DNA of 48,428 nucleotides. It comes from Burkholderia sp. 4M9327F10 (lineage in GTDB: Bacteria; Pseudomonadota; Gammaproteobacteria; Burkholderiales; Burkholderiaceae). Position 1 is the first letter of the stretch; every line of letters starts with the position of its first letter. Shown here piece after piece: positions 8,091 through 17,073 of this stretch. Location of the stretch: positions 1 to 48,428 of the forward strand of contig NZ_SCNV01000065.1 of NCBI RefSeq assembly GCF_005503145.1, written 5' to 3'. A program made the translations under genes and the position numbers. The notes beneath the pieces were generated by a model, which saw only the letters and a list, made by a program, of their open reading frames with translations, searched no databases and had not been told where the DNA came from.

Positions 8091-9236
8091 GCCGCCCTTG
8101 GTCACGATGGGCACCCACGTGCCGCCCTTGACCTGATACAGCGTGGAGCCGGCATTCTTCAGCGAACCGTTGGATTCGAACGCAATCGGACCGGTCACGC
8201 CTTCGAAGCTAATGGCCTTCAGCACCGGGCGATACACCGCCGGCGACGACGACTTGGCCTGCTGCATCGCCTTGATCGCCGCCCACGCCGCGTCGTAGCC
8301 GAACGGCGCATACGAGAGGATGTCGACGCCAAAGCGCTTCTTGAACTTCGCCGAGAAGTCCTTGCCGCCCGGCAATTGAGCGAGTGGCCGGCCGTATTCC
8401 CACGCCATTGCGCCTTCGGCCGCATCGCCCGCCAGCTTGATGAATTCCGGGTCCATCACGCCGCCGCCGCCCACCAGTTGCGCGGTGAGGCCGAGCTGCT
8501 TCATGCGCTTGGCGACGCCGGCAGCCTGGGTGTCGAGGCCGCCGAAAAAGATCAGGTCGGCGTTGGCCGCCTTGATCGCGGTGAGCTGGGTGCTGAAGTC
8601 GACCGCCTGGTTGTTGGTGTACTCGTGCGCGACGATATTGCCGCCGCGTGCCTTGACCGCCTTCTCGAACTCATCGGCCTCGCCTTGGCCGAATGCGGTG
8701 CGGTCGTCGAAGATGGCGATGCGCTTGGCCTTGGTGACGTCGACCGCGTAGGCGCCTGCGTTGCCGGCGTTTTGCGCGTCGGTGGAGATCACCATGAAGG
8801 TGTTGGCAAAACCGCGCCCGGTAATGATCGGGTTGGTGGCGGCCGGGTCGATTACCGGAATGCCGGCCGTTTCATAGATCTGCGAAGCCGGAATCGTCGT
8901 GCCCGAATTGAAGTGGCCCACCACCACCGAGACGTTGGCATCCACCAGCTTCTGCGCCGCCTGCACGCCGACGCGCGGGTCGGCCTGGTCGTCCTCCGAG
9001 ACGAGCTGGAAGTTGGCGACCTGATCGCCCACCTTGATCTTTTGCGCGTTGGCTTCCTCGATGGCGAGCAGCGCGCCGTTTTCGAGGTCTTTGCCGTAGC
9101 CGGCATTGACGCCCGTCAATGGCGCCGCGAAGCCGATCTTCACAGGCAGGTCGTCCGCAAAGCCGGACAGCGGCGCGATGGCGAAGATCGCGCCAAGCAT
9201 CACAGCGAGGGGTTTCAGCGTATTGCGAAGACTCAT
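8082..9236 (-). CDS. Branched-chain amino acid ABC transporter substrate-binding protein (LivK/LivJ-like)
   Basis: A 384-aa periplasmic binding protein of the Leu/Ile/Val family. The start at 9236 has AAGGAGA 4 nt upstream. A signal peptide occupies residues 1-27 (hydrophobic core, cleavage GFA-DDL). The mature part begins VKIGFAAPLTG and carries the type I periplasmic-binding-protein features VVGHFNSGTTIPAS, DPAATNPIIT, DDRTAFGQGEADEF and the hinge FFGGLDTQAAG. The usual length is 365-385 aa. No livHMGF permease or ATPase genes are in the window, so it is an orphan here, and its ligand may be an amino acid or another small acid. Confidence 0.92.
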   Translation of the reverse strand: MSLRNTLKPLAVMLGAIFAIAPLSGFADDLPVKIGFAAPLTGVNAGYGKDLENGALLAIEEANAQKIKVGDQVANFQLVSEDDQADPRVGVQAAQKLVDANVSVVVGHFNSGTTIPASQIYETAGIPVIDPAATNPIITGRGFANTFMVISTDAQNAGNAGAYAVDVTKAKRIAIFDDRTAFGQGEADEFEKAVKARGGNIVAHEYTNNQAVDFSTQLTAIKAANADLIFFGGLDTQAAGVAKRMKQLGLTAQLVGGGGVMDPEFIKLAGDAAEGAMAWEYGRPLAQLPGGKDFSAKFKKRFGVDILSYAPFGYDAAWAAIKAMQQAKSSSPAVYRPVLKAISFEGVTGPIAFESNGSLKNAGSTLYQVKGGTWVPIVTKGGGN

Positions 9237-9723
9237 GGTCTCTCCTTGCTTCGACAGGTTCAGGTTATGAAAATCGCTAAGGGTGCAACCGGCCAGGTAG
9301 CCGGGTAGGGCTATCACGCTGAAGTCACGCCTCTCCTTCAAAGGGGTCCGACCTGGTTCAGGGTACGGATGATCGTGTGCTGGAAACAATGATGGAAAAC
9401 ACCGGGGAGCGAACCCGCGTCGCGGCAGGCATTTGTCCATCAACCTGGCGCGAATATAGAAAGCCAATTTGCGACCGTCTTGGCAGATCGCGGCGCTTTG
9501 GATGAGAATTTCAGCATAGCCGCCGAAGCGGGCGGACGGCAGGCGGGTGTTAAGCGGATGGTGCGTGCGGATGCCGGCACACGTGAGACATCCGGCGCGA
9601 TGCCGGTGTGTGGGCGCGAGGGGTGGACGGCGCGCGGGCGGCGCCGCCGGGTGAGGGCTGTCTGGTGCTGTCTGGTGGTGCTGGCGGGTGCTGCCGCGTG
9701 TTGCTCTGGCTGCTCCTGGTGGC
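9237..9723 (-). other. 487-bp intergenic leader upstream of the binding-protein gene
   Basis: No convincing gene. A weak sigma70-like pair on the minus strand (TATATT at 9458-9453, AAGACG 17 bp upstream) would give a leader of about 210 nt with small hairpins, for example CCTGAACCAGG near 9350-9365. I could not match it to a known riboswitch. Confidence 0.4.
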
Positions 9724-10185
9724 TTACTGCTCGCCCTGCAGGCGCAGCACTTCTTCGCGCAGGCGCTCGAGCGGTTCCTTGGCGCCCTCGTCGGCCCAGG
9801 TCTCGAGATCGTCGATGGCGCGCTGGCAGCCGTCGAGCACCAGGTCGAGATCCACCGGTATACCGTTGGCAAGCGCGAACTGGATGGTCTCCGCGAACTG
9901 CTGGCACTCGTCCTCGCCGTACGAGATGTCGAGATTGTCCGCAATCACTTCGGCGATGTTGCTGCGCGCCTTGTCGTCGGGCGTCACCAGATCGACGATG
10001 CCGCGCGCCACCGCGGGCGAGTAGTAGAGCGCGATATCGAGCCATTGCGCCGGGTCGAAATCCGCGTCTCCGAACTGGTTCTCGAAGTACTCGATGGCTT
10101 CCTGTTCGTGCGCTTCGTCGGCATCGACACTGATGCACAACTCCTCGAAATATTCTTCCCGCTCGCTGCGGATCTGACCGTCCAT
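9724..10185 (-). CDS. Conserved-looking acidic hypothetical protein
   Basis: A 153-aa soluble, strongly acidic protein (many Asp/Glu, no signal peptide or membrane segment). The start at 10185 is preceded by GAGGCG; a longer in-frame version adds a basic, low-quality N-terminus. I do not recognise the family. Seen: an acidic N-terminus rich in EEYFEEL-type helices, a central segment with DKARSNIAEVIADNLD, and an amphipathic C-terminal helix ending LERLREEVLRLQGE that could mediate dimerisation. Third-position GC and lack of gaps support a real gene. It precedes the binding-protein gene on the same strand, 487 bp away. Confidence 0.7.
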   Translation of the reverse strand: MDGQIRSEREEYFEELCISVDADEAHEQEAIEYFENQFGDADFDPAQWLDIALYYSPAVARGIVDLVTPDDKARSNIAEVIADNLDISYGEDECQQFAETIQFALANGIPVDLDLVLDGCQRAIDDLETWADEGAKEPLERLREEVLRLQGEQ

Positions 10186-10456
10186 CTGCGCCTCGTTTGC
10201 CTGTAGCGGGTGCTTGAAAAGGGTTGCGTGCACCACGCGGCACGCATTATAGGACGAGCCGCTGACAATCGCGTGTGCGCGGGAAGGGCGCACGGTCTTC
10301 ATGCAGTTGCTGCTTCAGGTCTCGCAATAGTTTGTTCCGTCCTTGCCGGATGCGCTCCGGCGCGCCGGTTGTTACACTCGCGGCCGCGACGCCCGGTGCG
10401 TGACGAACGGCTGGCGGGCGGTCTGCTTTTTGTTTGGATTTGTCTGGAGAAATACG

Positions 10457-10654
10457 ATGAAGGGTGTGTGGTTTTCGCTTGTTGCCCTCGCGCTAGGCGT
10501 GGCGGGCGTGGTGAGCGTGGTGCCGTCGATTGCAGAGGCGGCCGGTTTGACGCGTGCCGAGGTACTGGCGGCAATTGCCGGGCGTGATGTGTCCGGTGGC
10601 GTGCCCGGTGAGGCGCCCTTGGCCGCCACGGCTGGCAGCGGCGCCCTCAAGTAA
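10457..10654 (+). CDS. Small exported peptide, hypothetical
   Basis: A 65-aa product with ATG at 10457 and GGAG 8 nt upstream. Residues 1-28 form a clear Sec signal peptide (MKGVWFSLVALALG, cleavage near AEA-AG), leaving a mature peptide of about 37 aa that starts GLTRAEVLAAIAGRDVSG. The LTRAEV start recalls small DUF4148-type exported proteins of Burkholderiaceae, but it is shorter, so this is only a suggestion. It converges with pdxY, with 4 bp between stop codons. Confidence 0.6.
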   Translation: MKGVWFSLVALALGVAGVVSVVPSIAEAAGLTRAEVLAAIAGRDVSGGVPGEAPLAATAGSGALK

Positions 10655-10658
10655 CGCG

Positions 10659-11522
10659 CTACACCGTCTCGACGACCCAGGCGTCGAACCACTCGCGCGG
10701 CTGGGCGATTTCGTTTTGCGCCGCGATCAGTTCCAGTTCATAGCGGCCGGCCTGCCAGGTGGCTTTCATTACGGCGTTCACCGCGGCGAGCGTGTGCTCG
10801 AAGGCCACCCGCAGCGAGTCGCCGAGCAGCGTGCGGGCGACGAACACCGCGCTCGTCAGGTCGCCCACGCCAACCGGTTGCCGCGCGAACGGGTAGAGCG
10901 GACGCTGGGCCATCCAAGCTTCGGTCGGTGTGACCACCAGCATGTTGAAGCGGTCGGCGGGACTGTTGCGGTCGAGCAGATGCTTGACCAGCACGATCTT
11001 CGGACCGCGGCTGAGCACCTCGCGGCAGGCGGCCACGGCTTCTTCGACCGTATCGATCTCGCGCCCCACCAGCCGCTGCAATTCGCTGTGATTCGGCGCC
11101 ATGCCGTCGGCCACTTCGGGCATGGTGCGCACGAGGAATTCCTGGATGCCCGGTTCGACCTTGCAGCCGGTGGTGGTGCCCATCACCGGATCGCAGAAAT
11201 ACCAGGCGCGCGGATTGGCCGCCTTCACGGCCTTGACGATTTCGATCACCGCCTGAGCCTGCTCGGGCGCGCCCAGATAGCCTGAGAGCACGGCATCGCA
11301 GCGCGGCAGCACGCCGATTGCGCCGATTCCTTCCACCAGGTCCTGCATCTGCGAGGCGTCGATGGCGCTGCCGGTCCAGTGACCATATTGCGTGTGATTC
11401 GAGAACTGCACGGTATTGAGCGGCCAGACATTGACGCCGAGACGGTGCATCGGGAACACCGCGGCGCTATTGCCCGCGTGCCCGAAGACGACATGTGACT
11501 GGATGCTCAGGACGTTTTTCAT
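10659..11522 (-). CDS. pdxY: Pyridoxal/pyridoxamine kinase
   Basis: A 287-aa ribokinase-fold kinase that phosphorylates pyridoxal or pyridoxamine in vitamin B6 salvage. Seen: SIQSHVVFGHAGNSAAVFP at the N-terminus (substrate pocket and conserved GHxGN), VLSGYLG, YFCDPVMG, a PNHSEL loop, VKHL, and the C-terminal anion-hole motif VGVGDLTSAVF with the catalytic Asp. E. coli PdxY is 287 aa. It lies downstream of glgA on the same strand after a 206-bp gap. The ribosome site is weak. Confidence 0.95.
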   Translation of the reverse strand: MKNVLSIQSHVVFGHAGNSAAVFPMHRLGVNVWPLNTVQFSNHTQYGHWTGSAIDASQMQDLVEGIGAIGVLPRCDAVLSGYLGAPEQAQAVIEIVKAVKAANPRAWYFCDPVMGTTTGCKVEPGIQEFLVRTMPEVADGMAPNHSELQRLVGREIDTVEEAVAACREVLSRGPKIVLVKHLLDRNSPADRFNMLVVTPTEAWMAQRPLYPFARQPVGVGDLTSAVFVARTLLGDSLRVAFEHTLAAVNAVMKATWQAGRYELELIAAQNEIAQPREWFDAWVVETV

Positions 11523-11728
11523 GATCGATTCGCCGGCGCGGCTGAAGGGGCGCCGTTCTTGGCCGCGTACGATTCAGCGCGCGTGTGCGCCCAGGTTCGC
11601 TTGCGACCGGATTCGGTGTGCAATAAACAATACATGAGTTTTCGCACGGCCGACATGATCCGGCCCCGTAGTGTTGCGCCGAGCCATCATTGCGGGGCTG
11701 ATGAGCGGGTCCGGCGAGGGGGCTTGCT

Positions 11729-13189
11729 TCAGGTCAATTCGCGGTATAGCGCCAGATAGCGTTCCGCCGAGGCGCCCCAGCCGAAGTCCTGGCGCATGGC
11801 GCGCCGCTGGGTCGCCTTCCACTCGCTATGGCGCGCGTATAGCGCGAAGGCGCGGCGGATCGCGGCGCCGAGCGCCTCCGGTTCGAAGCGCTCGAAGACG
11901 AAGCCGGTGGCCAGATCGTCGGCGAGATTTTCCAGCGAGGCGTCGACCACCGTGTCGGCCAGCCCGCCCACCCGGTGCACGAGCGGCAGCGAGCCATAGG
12001 CGAGCGCATAGAGTTGCGTGAGGCCGCACGGCTCGAAGCGCGACGGCACGGCGACCACGTCGCTGCCGGCAATGATGGCGTGCGCGAGCGATTCGTCGAA
12101 ACCGAGTTCCACCGCCACCGATTCGGGATGCGCATGGGCGACCCGCTGCAGGCCCGTCTCGAGCGCGGGGTCGCCGGTGCCGAACACCACAAGCTGGCCG
12201 CCGCGTTTGACGATTTCCGGCAACGCGGCGAGCAGCAGGTCGAGGCCTTTCTGCTCGGTGAGGCGGCTCACCACGCCGAACAGCAGCGCATCGCTCTTGT
12301 TCGCAAGGCCGAAACGCTTCTGCAACGCGGCCTTGCAGGCATGCTTGCCGGACAGCAGGGTCGAGGTGTAGTGCTCGGCGAGCAGGGTATCGGTCGCCGG
12401 ATTCCATACCAGATAGTCGACGCCGTTCAGGATCCCGGAGAGATCGTGCGAGCGGTGGCGCAGCAGCGCGTCGAGGCCGCCACCCTGGGCGAGCGTCTGG
12501 ATTTCGCGGGCGTAGGTGGGGCTCACCGTGGTGATGCGGTCGCTGTAGTACAGGCCGGCCTTGAGAAACGACAACTGACCGTAGAACTCGACGCCGTGCA
12601 TGCTGAAATAGTCGGCCGGCAGCGCCAGTTGGCCGAACTGATGGGCCGGGAAAATGCCCTGATAGGCGAGGTTGTGCACCGTGAAGACGCTGCGCGCGAA
12701 GGGCCGGCCGTGCTGGCGCTCGGCCGCTTTCAGATAGGCCGGAGCCAGCCCCGCATGCCAGTCGTGCGCATGGACGATCTGCGGCGCCCACGCCGGGTCG
12801 AGCTGCTGCGCGAGTTGCGCGGCGGTCCAGCCCAGCAGGGCAAAGCGCTGTGCGTTGTCGCCGTACGGCACGTGTTCCGCGTCGAGATAGGGGTTGCCGG
12901 GGCGCTCGTAGAGCGAATCGGCGCGGATCACGTAGACCACGAGGCCGTTTGCCGGCAGCGTGCCCTGTTCCAGCGTCACGTGCGGCGCGTCGAAACGGCG
13001 TCCCAGCTGGGCGACCGGGCGCAGGTCGGCGAGACCCGCCACCACTGCCGGAAAACCCGGCAGCAGGACCCGCACATCCGCGCCGCGCTCGATCAGCGCC
13101 GGGGGAAGGGCGCCCGCCACATCGGCAAGACCGCCTGTTTTCAGGAGGGGATACAGCTCACTTGCGACGTGCAGGGCGCGGATCGTCAT
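11729..13189 (-). CDS. glgA: Glycogen synthase (ADP-glucose dependent)
   Basis: A 486-aa GT5 glycogen synthase, which extends alpha-1,4-glucan from ADP-glucose in the cytoplasm. Seen: KTGGLADVAGALP (17-29, ADP-glucose binding), HAHDWHAGL, VFTVHNLAYQG, VSRLTEQKGLDLL opening the second Rossmann domain, and RFEPCGLTQLYALAYG with the catalytic Glu. The length matches bacterial GlgA (about 477). It follows glgC by 68 bp on the same strand, so the two form an operon and catalyse consecutive steps. No branching enzyme, debranching enzyme or phosphorylase gene is present. Confidence 0.97.
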   Translation of the reverse strand: MTIRALHVASELYPLLKTGGLADVAGALPPALIERGADVRVLLPGFPAVVAGLADLRPVAQLGRRFDAPHVTLEQGTLPANGLVVYVIRADSLYERPGNPYLDAEHVPYGDNAQRFALLGWTAAQLAQQLDPAWAPQIVHAHDWHAGLAPAYLKAAERQHGRPFARSVFTVHNLAYQGIFPAHQFGQLALPADYFSMHGVEFYGQLSFLKAGLYYSDRITTVSPTYAREIQTLAQGGGLDALLRHRSHDLSGILNGVDYLVWNPATDTLLAEHYTSTLLSGKHACKAALQKRFGLANKSDALLFGVVSRLTEQKGLDLLLAALPEIVKRGGQLVVFGTGDPALETGLQRVAHAHPESVAVELGFDESLAHAIIAGSDVVAVPSRFEPCGLTQLYALAYGSLPLVHRVGGLADTVVDASLENLADDLATGFVFERFEPEALGAAIRRAFALYARHSEWKATQRRAMRQDFGWGASAERYLALYRELT

Positions 13190-13257
13190 GGGCAGTTTTC
13201 CGGTTGTGCTGCGCGAGGTTCGAGGGTTCAGCGGGTTCGGACCGGCAGGCCGCCGCG

Positions 13258-14541
13258 CTAGTGGTCCGCTTTCACGCCCGCGTGCATGCCCCTGAGCGCG
13301 TCCGGCGTCACCAGCACGACGCCGCTATCGGTGCGGTAGAAGCGTTGCGCATCGAGCGCCGGGTCTTCGCCGATCACCATGCCGTCGGGGATCGCGCAGC
13401 CGCGGTCAATCACCACGCGGCGCAAACGGCAACTGGCGCCGACAGTGACCTGCGGCAACAAGACTGCCTCATTGATGTTACAAAAAGAATTCACCACCAC
13501 ATTCGACGACAGCACCGAGCGCGAAATCTGCGAACCGGAGATGACGCAGCCGCCGCACACGATCAGGTTGGTGGCCGAGCCTTGCAGCCCGTTCATGTCG
13601 CGCACGAACTTGGCGGGCGGCAATTGCTGCTGCTGCGTCCAGATCGGCCAGTCGGGGTCGTACAGGTCGAGCGTCGGGATGGTCGAGGCCAGATCGAGAT
13701 TGGCGGACCAGTATGCATCGATGGTGCCGACGTCGCGCCAGTAAGGCTCGACCTTCGGGTCCGACGACACGCACGACATGCTGAACGGATGCGCAATGGC
13801 GTGCCCTTGTGTGACCACGCGCGGCAGGATGTCCTTGCCGAAGTCGTGATCGGTTTCGGCGCTGCTGATGTTCTCTTCGAGCAGCGTGTACAGGTAGTCC
13901 GCATTGAACACGTAAATGCCCATGCTGGCGAGCGCCGTGTCGGGGCGCCCCGGCATGGCGGGCGGGTCGGCGGGCTTTTCGACGAAGCCGGTCACATGGC
14001 GGCTCGCGTCCACATGCATCACGCCGAACGCCACCGCGTCCATGCGCGGCACCTCGATGCAGCCGACCGTGCAGTCCGCGCCGCTGTCGACATGGTCGCG
14101 GATCATGCGGGTGTAATCCATCTTGTAGATATGGTCGCCGGCCAGCACGACGACGTATTTAGGGCGGATAGAACGGATGATGTCGAGATTCTGAAACACC
14201 GCGTCCGCCGTGCCGCGATACCAGTGGCCGCCTTCCACGCGTTGCTGCGCGGGCCACAGGTCGATGAATTCGTTGAATTCGCCACGCAGGAAACCCCAGC
14301 CGCGCTGCACATGCCGGATCAGCGAGTGCGCCTTGTACTGCGTGACGACCGCGATGCGCCGGATGCCGGAGTTCAGACAGTTGGACAGCGCGAAGTCGAT
14401 GATGCGGTACTTGCCGCCGAAGTGCACGGCCGGTTTGACGCGCTTGTTGGTCAGCGGTCCGAGCCGCGTGCCGCGTCCGCCCGCGAGGACGATGGCCAGC
14501 GTGGCGCGTTGCAGATCATTGAGGCTTGCCGGAGTTTCCAT
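13258..14541 (-). CDS. glgC: Glucose-1-phosphate adenylyltransferase
   Basis: A 427-aa ADP-glucose pyrophosphorylase, the first committed step of glycogen synthesis (glucose-1-P + ATP to ADP-glucose). The start at 14541 has AGGAGA upstream. Seen: AIVLAGGRGTRLGPL (nucleotide-binding loop, 16-30), KPAVHFGGKYRIIDFALSN (about 36-54), VVLAGDHIYKMDY (catalytic Asp), and FVEKPADPP, then a C-terminal left-handed beta-helix. The family length is 420-431 aa. It is the first gene of the glgC-glgA operon. Confidence 0.97.
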   Translation of the reverse strand: METPASLNDLQRATLAIVLAGGRGTRLGPLTNKRVKPAVHFGGKYRIIDFALSNCLNSGIRRIAVVTQYKAHSLIRHVQRGWGFLRGEFNEFIDLWPAQQRVEGGHWYRGTADAVFQNLDIIRSIRPKYVVVLAGDHIYKMDYTRMIRDHVDSGADCTVGCIEVPRMDAVAFGVMHVDASRHVTGFVEKPADPPAMPGRPDTALASMGIYVFNADYLYTLLEENISSAETDHDFGKDILPRVVTQGHAIAHPFSMSCVSSDPKVEPYWRDVGTIDAYWSANLDLASTIPTLDLYDPDWPIWTQQQQLPPAKFVRDMNGLQGSATNLIVCGGCVISGSQISRSVLSSNVVVNSFCNINEAVLLPQVTVGASCRLRRVVIDRGCAIPDGMVIGEDPALDAQRFYRTDSGVVLVTPDALRGMHAGVKADH

Positions 14542-15018
14542 GCTGTGTCTCCTGTGTGGAGCGGAGCAGGCGCTAACGCGCTTACGTGGCTCCCATGCAA
14601 CTTGGTTTCTGGTGTTGTACCCCGGATGGCTATGGTGGTTTTTCTTGGTGATTCTGTTCCAGATATCCGCTTCTGTGGCGCGACTGCTGACAATTGTTTG
14701 CTATTTCTAGCACCGAAGTGCGGGCGGCGAATAGTCTGGATTATGTGGATGCCAAATTTATTGGGCTACTGAGCGGTCCGGTGCGCGGTCCAATGCGTGG
14801 TCCACTGCGCGATCTATTGCGCAAGATCGCAGCATGCGATTCAGGCGTCGGTGCGGAACGGCGCATAGTGGGGCAATGGCGCGGTGCAGCATGCCTCGCC
14901 CGAAGCAGGATTCGGATGGGGCACGTAGAATCGGCCACTCGCTGGCGCGACGGTTGCGCCTGGCTCGAACCGCCCGTGGATTGAATCGCCGAACCTGAAT
15001 ACGCCGGATCTATCGCCT
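14542..15018. other. 477-bp intergenic region between divergent glgC and hydrolase genes
   Basis: No gene supported. It holds the promoters of glgC (minus) and the hydrolase gene (plus), an AT-richer stretch around 14600-14760, and the 12-bp repeat array at 14771-14818. Confidence 0.5.
14771..14818 (+). repeat. 12-bp degenerate tandem repeat, 4 units
   Basis: Consecutive units GAGCGGTCCGGT, GCGCGGTCCAAT, GCGTGGTCCACT and GCGCGATCTATT share the pattern GCGcGgTCcanT. A partial fifth unit (GCGCAAGAT) follows. The array is intergenic, about 230-250 bp from either flanking gene. Confidence 0.75.
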
Positions 15019-16134
15019 ATGAATGTCAGCCGCCACAAACTGCTAGCCCTGGTGAGCGCCTGTGCGCTGACCGTCTGCGTCGCGTCTCACGTGGCGTTTG
15101 CCGCCAGCGATAACGCCGCCAGTAGCCCGGAAGTTAGTCACTCTGCCGCAACGGACGCCGCGGGCGGCAACAACGCCGGCAATGACGGTCCGGCCTATGG
15201 TCCCGAATTGCAGGGATTCGACTACCCGGCGCCGGTCGAGCAGTTCGACTTCACCTCGCAAGGCGTGGCCTTGCACATGGCCTATATGGACGTCCAGCCG
15301 GCGCACGCAAATGGCCGCACGGCGGTGTTGCTGCACGGCAAGAATTTTTGCTCCGCGACGTGGGGGCCGACCATCCGGCATCTGAGCGAGGCCGGCTACC
15401 GGGTGATTGCGCCCGATCAGATCGGCTTTTGCAAATCGAGCAAGCCTGAGCACTATCAGTACAGCTTTCAGCAACTGGCGCGCAATACGCATGCGCTGCT
15501 GGAGTCTCTTGGCGTGCAGCGCGTCACGCTGATCGGCCATTCGACCGGTGGCATGCTGGCAATCCGCTATGCGCTGATGTATCCGCAGGACACCCGGCAA
15601 CTGGTGCTGGTCAATCCGATCGGCCTCGAGGACTGGAAAGCGAAAGGGGTGCCGTCGCTGTCCGTCGATCAATGGTATGAGCGTGAGCTGAAGACTACCG
15701 CTGACAGTATCCGCCGCTATGAACAGGGTACCTACTATGCGGGCACCTGGCGTGCTGACTACGAACCGTGGGTGCAGATGCTGGCGGGCATGTACCGGGG
15801 GCAGGGCAAGCAGATTGTGGCGTGGAATTCAGCGCTGCTCTACGACATGATCTATACCCAGCCCGTGGTGTATGAAATGGGCGAACTGCAGATGCCGACC
15901 TTACTGCTGATCGGGCAGAAGGACACCACTGCGATTGGTAAGGATGCCGCGCCGCCGGAGGTGCGTGCGCGGATCGGCCACTATCCGGAGTTGGGCCGGC
16001 TCGCCGCGCAGACGATTCCGCATGCGACGCTGGTGGAGTTCGCGGAACTGGGGCACGCGCCGCAGATGCAGGACCCGCAGGCGTTTCATAAGGCGCTATT
16101 GGACTGGCTGGCGGCGGCGCCGGAAAACCGGTGA
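15019..16134 (+). CDS. Exported alpha/beta hydrolase
   Basis: A 371-aa alpha/beta-fold hydrolase with a Sec signal peptide (residues 1-28, cleavage near AFA-ASD) and a Ser/Ala/Gly-rich linker to about 60. Triad read from sequence: Ser175 in GHSTGG (nucleophile elbow, Thr where Met is usual), Asp302 in IGQKDTT and His346 in LGHAPQ; the oxyanion region is LLHGKNF. It is probably a periplasmic esterase or lipase-like enzyme of unknown substrate. The dihydrofolate-reductase-like gene follows 79 bp downstream on the same strand. Confidence 0.9.
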   Translation: MNVSRHKLLALVSACALTVCVASHVAFAASDNAASSPEVSHSAATDAAGGNNAGNDGPAYGPELQGFDYPAPVEQFDFTSQGVALHMAYMDVQPAHANGRTAVLLHGKNFCSATWGPTIRHLSEAGYRVIAPDQIGFCKSSKPEHYQYSFQQLARNTHALLESLGVQRVTLIGHSTGGMLAIRYALMYPQDTRQLVLVNPIGLEDWKAKGVPSLSVDQWYERELKTTADSIRRYEQGTYYAGTWRADYEPWVQMLAGMYRGQGKQIVAWNSALLYDMIYTQPVVYEMGELQMPTLLLIGQKDTTAIGKDAAPPEVRARIGHYPELGRLAAQTIPHATLVEFAELGHAPQMQDPQAFHKALLDWLAAAPENR

Positions 16135-16213
16135 GCGATCTTTCTATGCGATAGGCATACCGGGGCGTCGACGTGCGTTAACTTCCTGCCAGTCGTCTGA
16201 ACGGAGACAAACG

Positions 16214-16888
16214 ATGACACGAGTTCGCGTTAATGGCTTCACCATCTCGCTCGACGGATACGGAGCAGGTCCGGATCAGGACATCAACAATCCGCTCGGC
16301 GTTGGTGGCATGGAACTGCACCAGTGGCTAGTCCCAACACGCACGTTCCAGCGCAGCTTGTTCGGTAAGGAGGGCGGCACGAGCGGGGTTGACGATGATT
16401 TCGCGGCCCGTGGTTTTCAGAATGTCGGGGCGTGGATTCTTGGGCGGAACATGTTTGGGCCCATTCGGGGTGACTGGCCGGATACAAGCTGGAAAGGCTG
16501 GTGGGGAGATAACCCGCCGTATCACGTGCCGGTCTTTATCTTGACCCATCATGCTCGGCCTCCCATTGAGATGGAGGGCGGCACGACGTTCCATTTTGTG
16601 ACAGGAGGCATTCGCGAGGCGCTCGATCGTGCACGCGAAGCCGCTGCGGGGATGGATGTGCGGATCGGCGGTGGGCCAGAGACGATCCGGCAGTATCTTC
16701 GTGAGGGTCTTATTGATGAGCTGCATATTGCTATCGCGCCGGTTTTGCTAGGGCGGGGAGAAGCGCTGTTCGAAGGGGTTGATTTGCGGGCTCTGGGATA
16801 TGAATGCGTTGAATCTGTGGCTTCGGGGAAGGTTACGCATGTTGTTTTACGGCGCCAGGGGCACGTGGGCAGCCTAGCTGCTCGCTGA
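16214..16888 (+). CDS. Dihydrofolate reductase-like / RibD C-terminal domain protein
   Basis: A 224-aa single-domain reductase of the DHFR-like RibD_C family, probably NADPH-dependent with unknown substrate. The start ATG at 16214 has CGGAGA upstream. Seen: VNGFTISLDGYGAG at the start, GAWILGRNMFGP, VFILTHHARPP, FHFVTGG, then the C-terminal IGGGPETIRQYLREGLIDEL and IAPVLLGRGEALF, in family order. Its lower third-position GC suggests a later acquisition than the flanking hydrolase (inference). Confidence 0.88.
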   Translation: MTRVRVNGFTISLDGYGAGPDQDINNPLGVGGMELHQWLVPTRTFQRSLFGKEGGTSGVDDDFAARGFQNVGAWILGRNMFGPIRGDWPDTSWKGWWGDNPPYHVPVFILTHHARPPIEMEGGTTFHFVTGGIREALDRAREAAAGMDVRIGGGPETIRQYLREGLIDELHIAIAPVLLGRGEALFEGVDLRALGYECVESVASGKVTHVVLRRQGHVGSLAAR

Positions 16889-17073
16889 AGGCCGGCGTTT
16901 CTGATGGGCTGCGGTCTTGGCTTGAGCGTCAGTGCTAGTGTCGGAATTTGAATGATTGCGTTCAGTGTTTGCGGCTGGTGGCAATGGGGCGATATGAGCT
17001 GATCGCTGTCAGGCTGGGTTCGGCCATGAGGAGACGGTCACCGACGTCTTTTTTGAGAGTCCGCTTTCCGGCG

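Noticed and set aside
9300..9425. TPP- or glycine-riboswitch-like words upstream of the binding-protein gene
   Set aside because: Isolated words only; the conserved cores and order of known riboswitches are missing.
9390..9430. tRNA T-loop-like GGTTCGCTCC on the minus strand
   Set aside because: The arms do not pair and no acceptor, D or anticodon arm could be built.
12850..14772. Long open frame (640 codons) on the plus strand
   Set aside because: Antisense shadow of glgC and the glgA 5' end, whose motifs are unmistakable.
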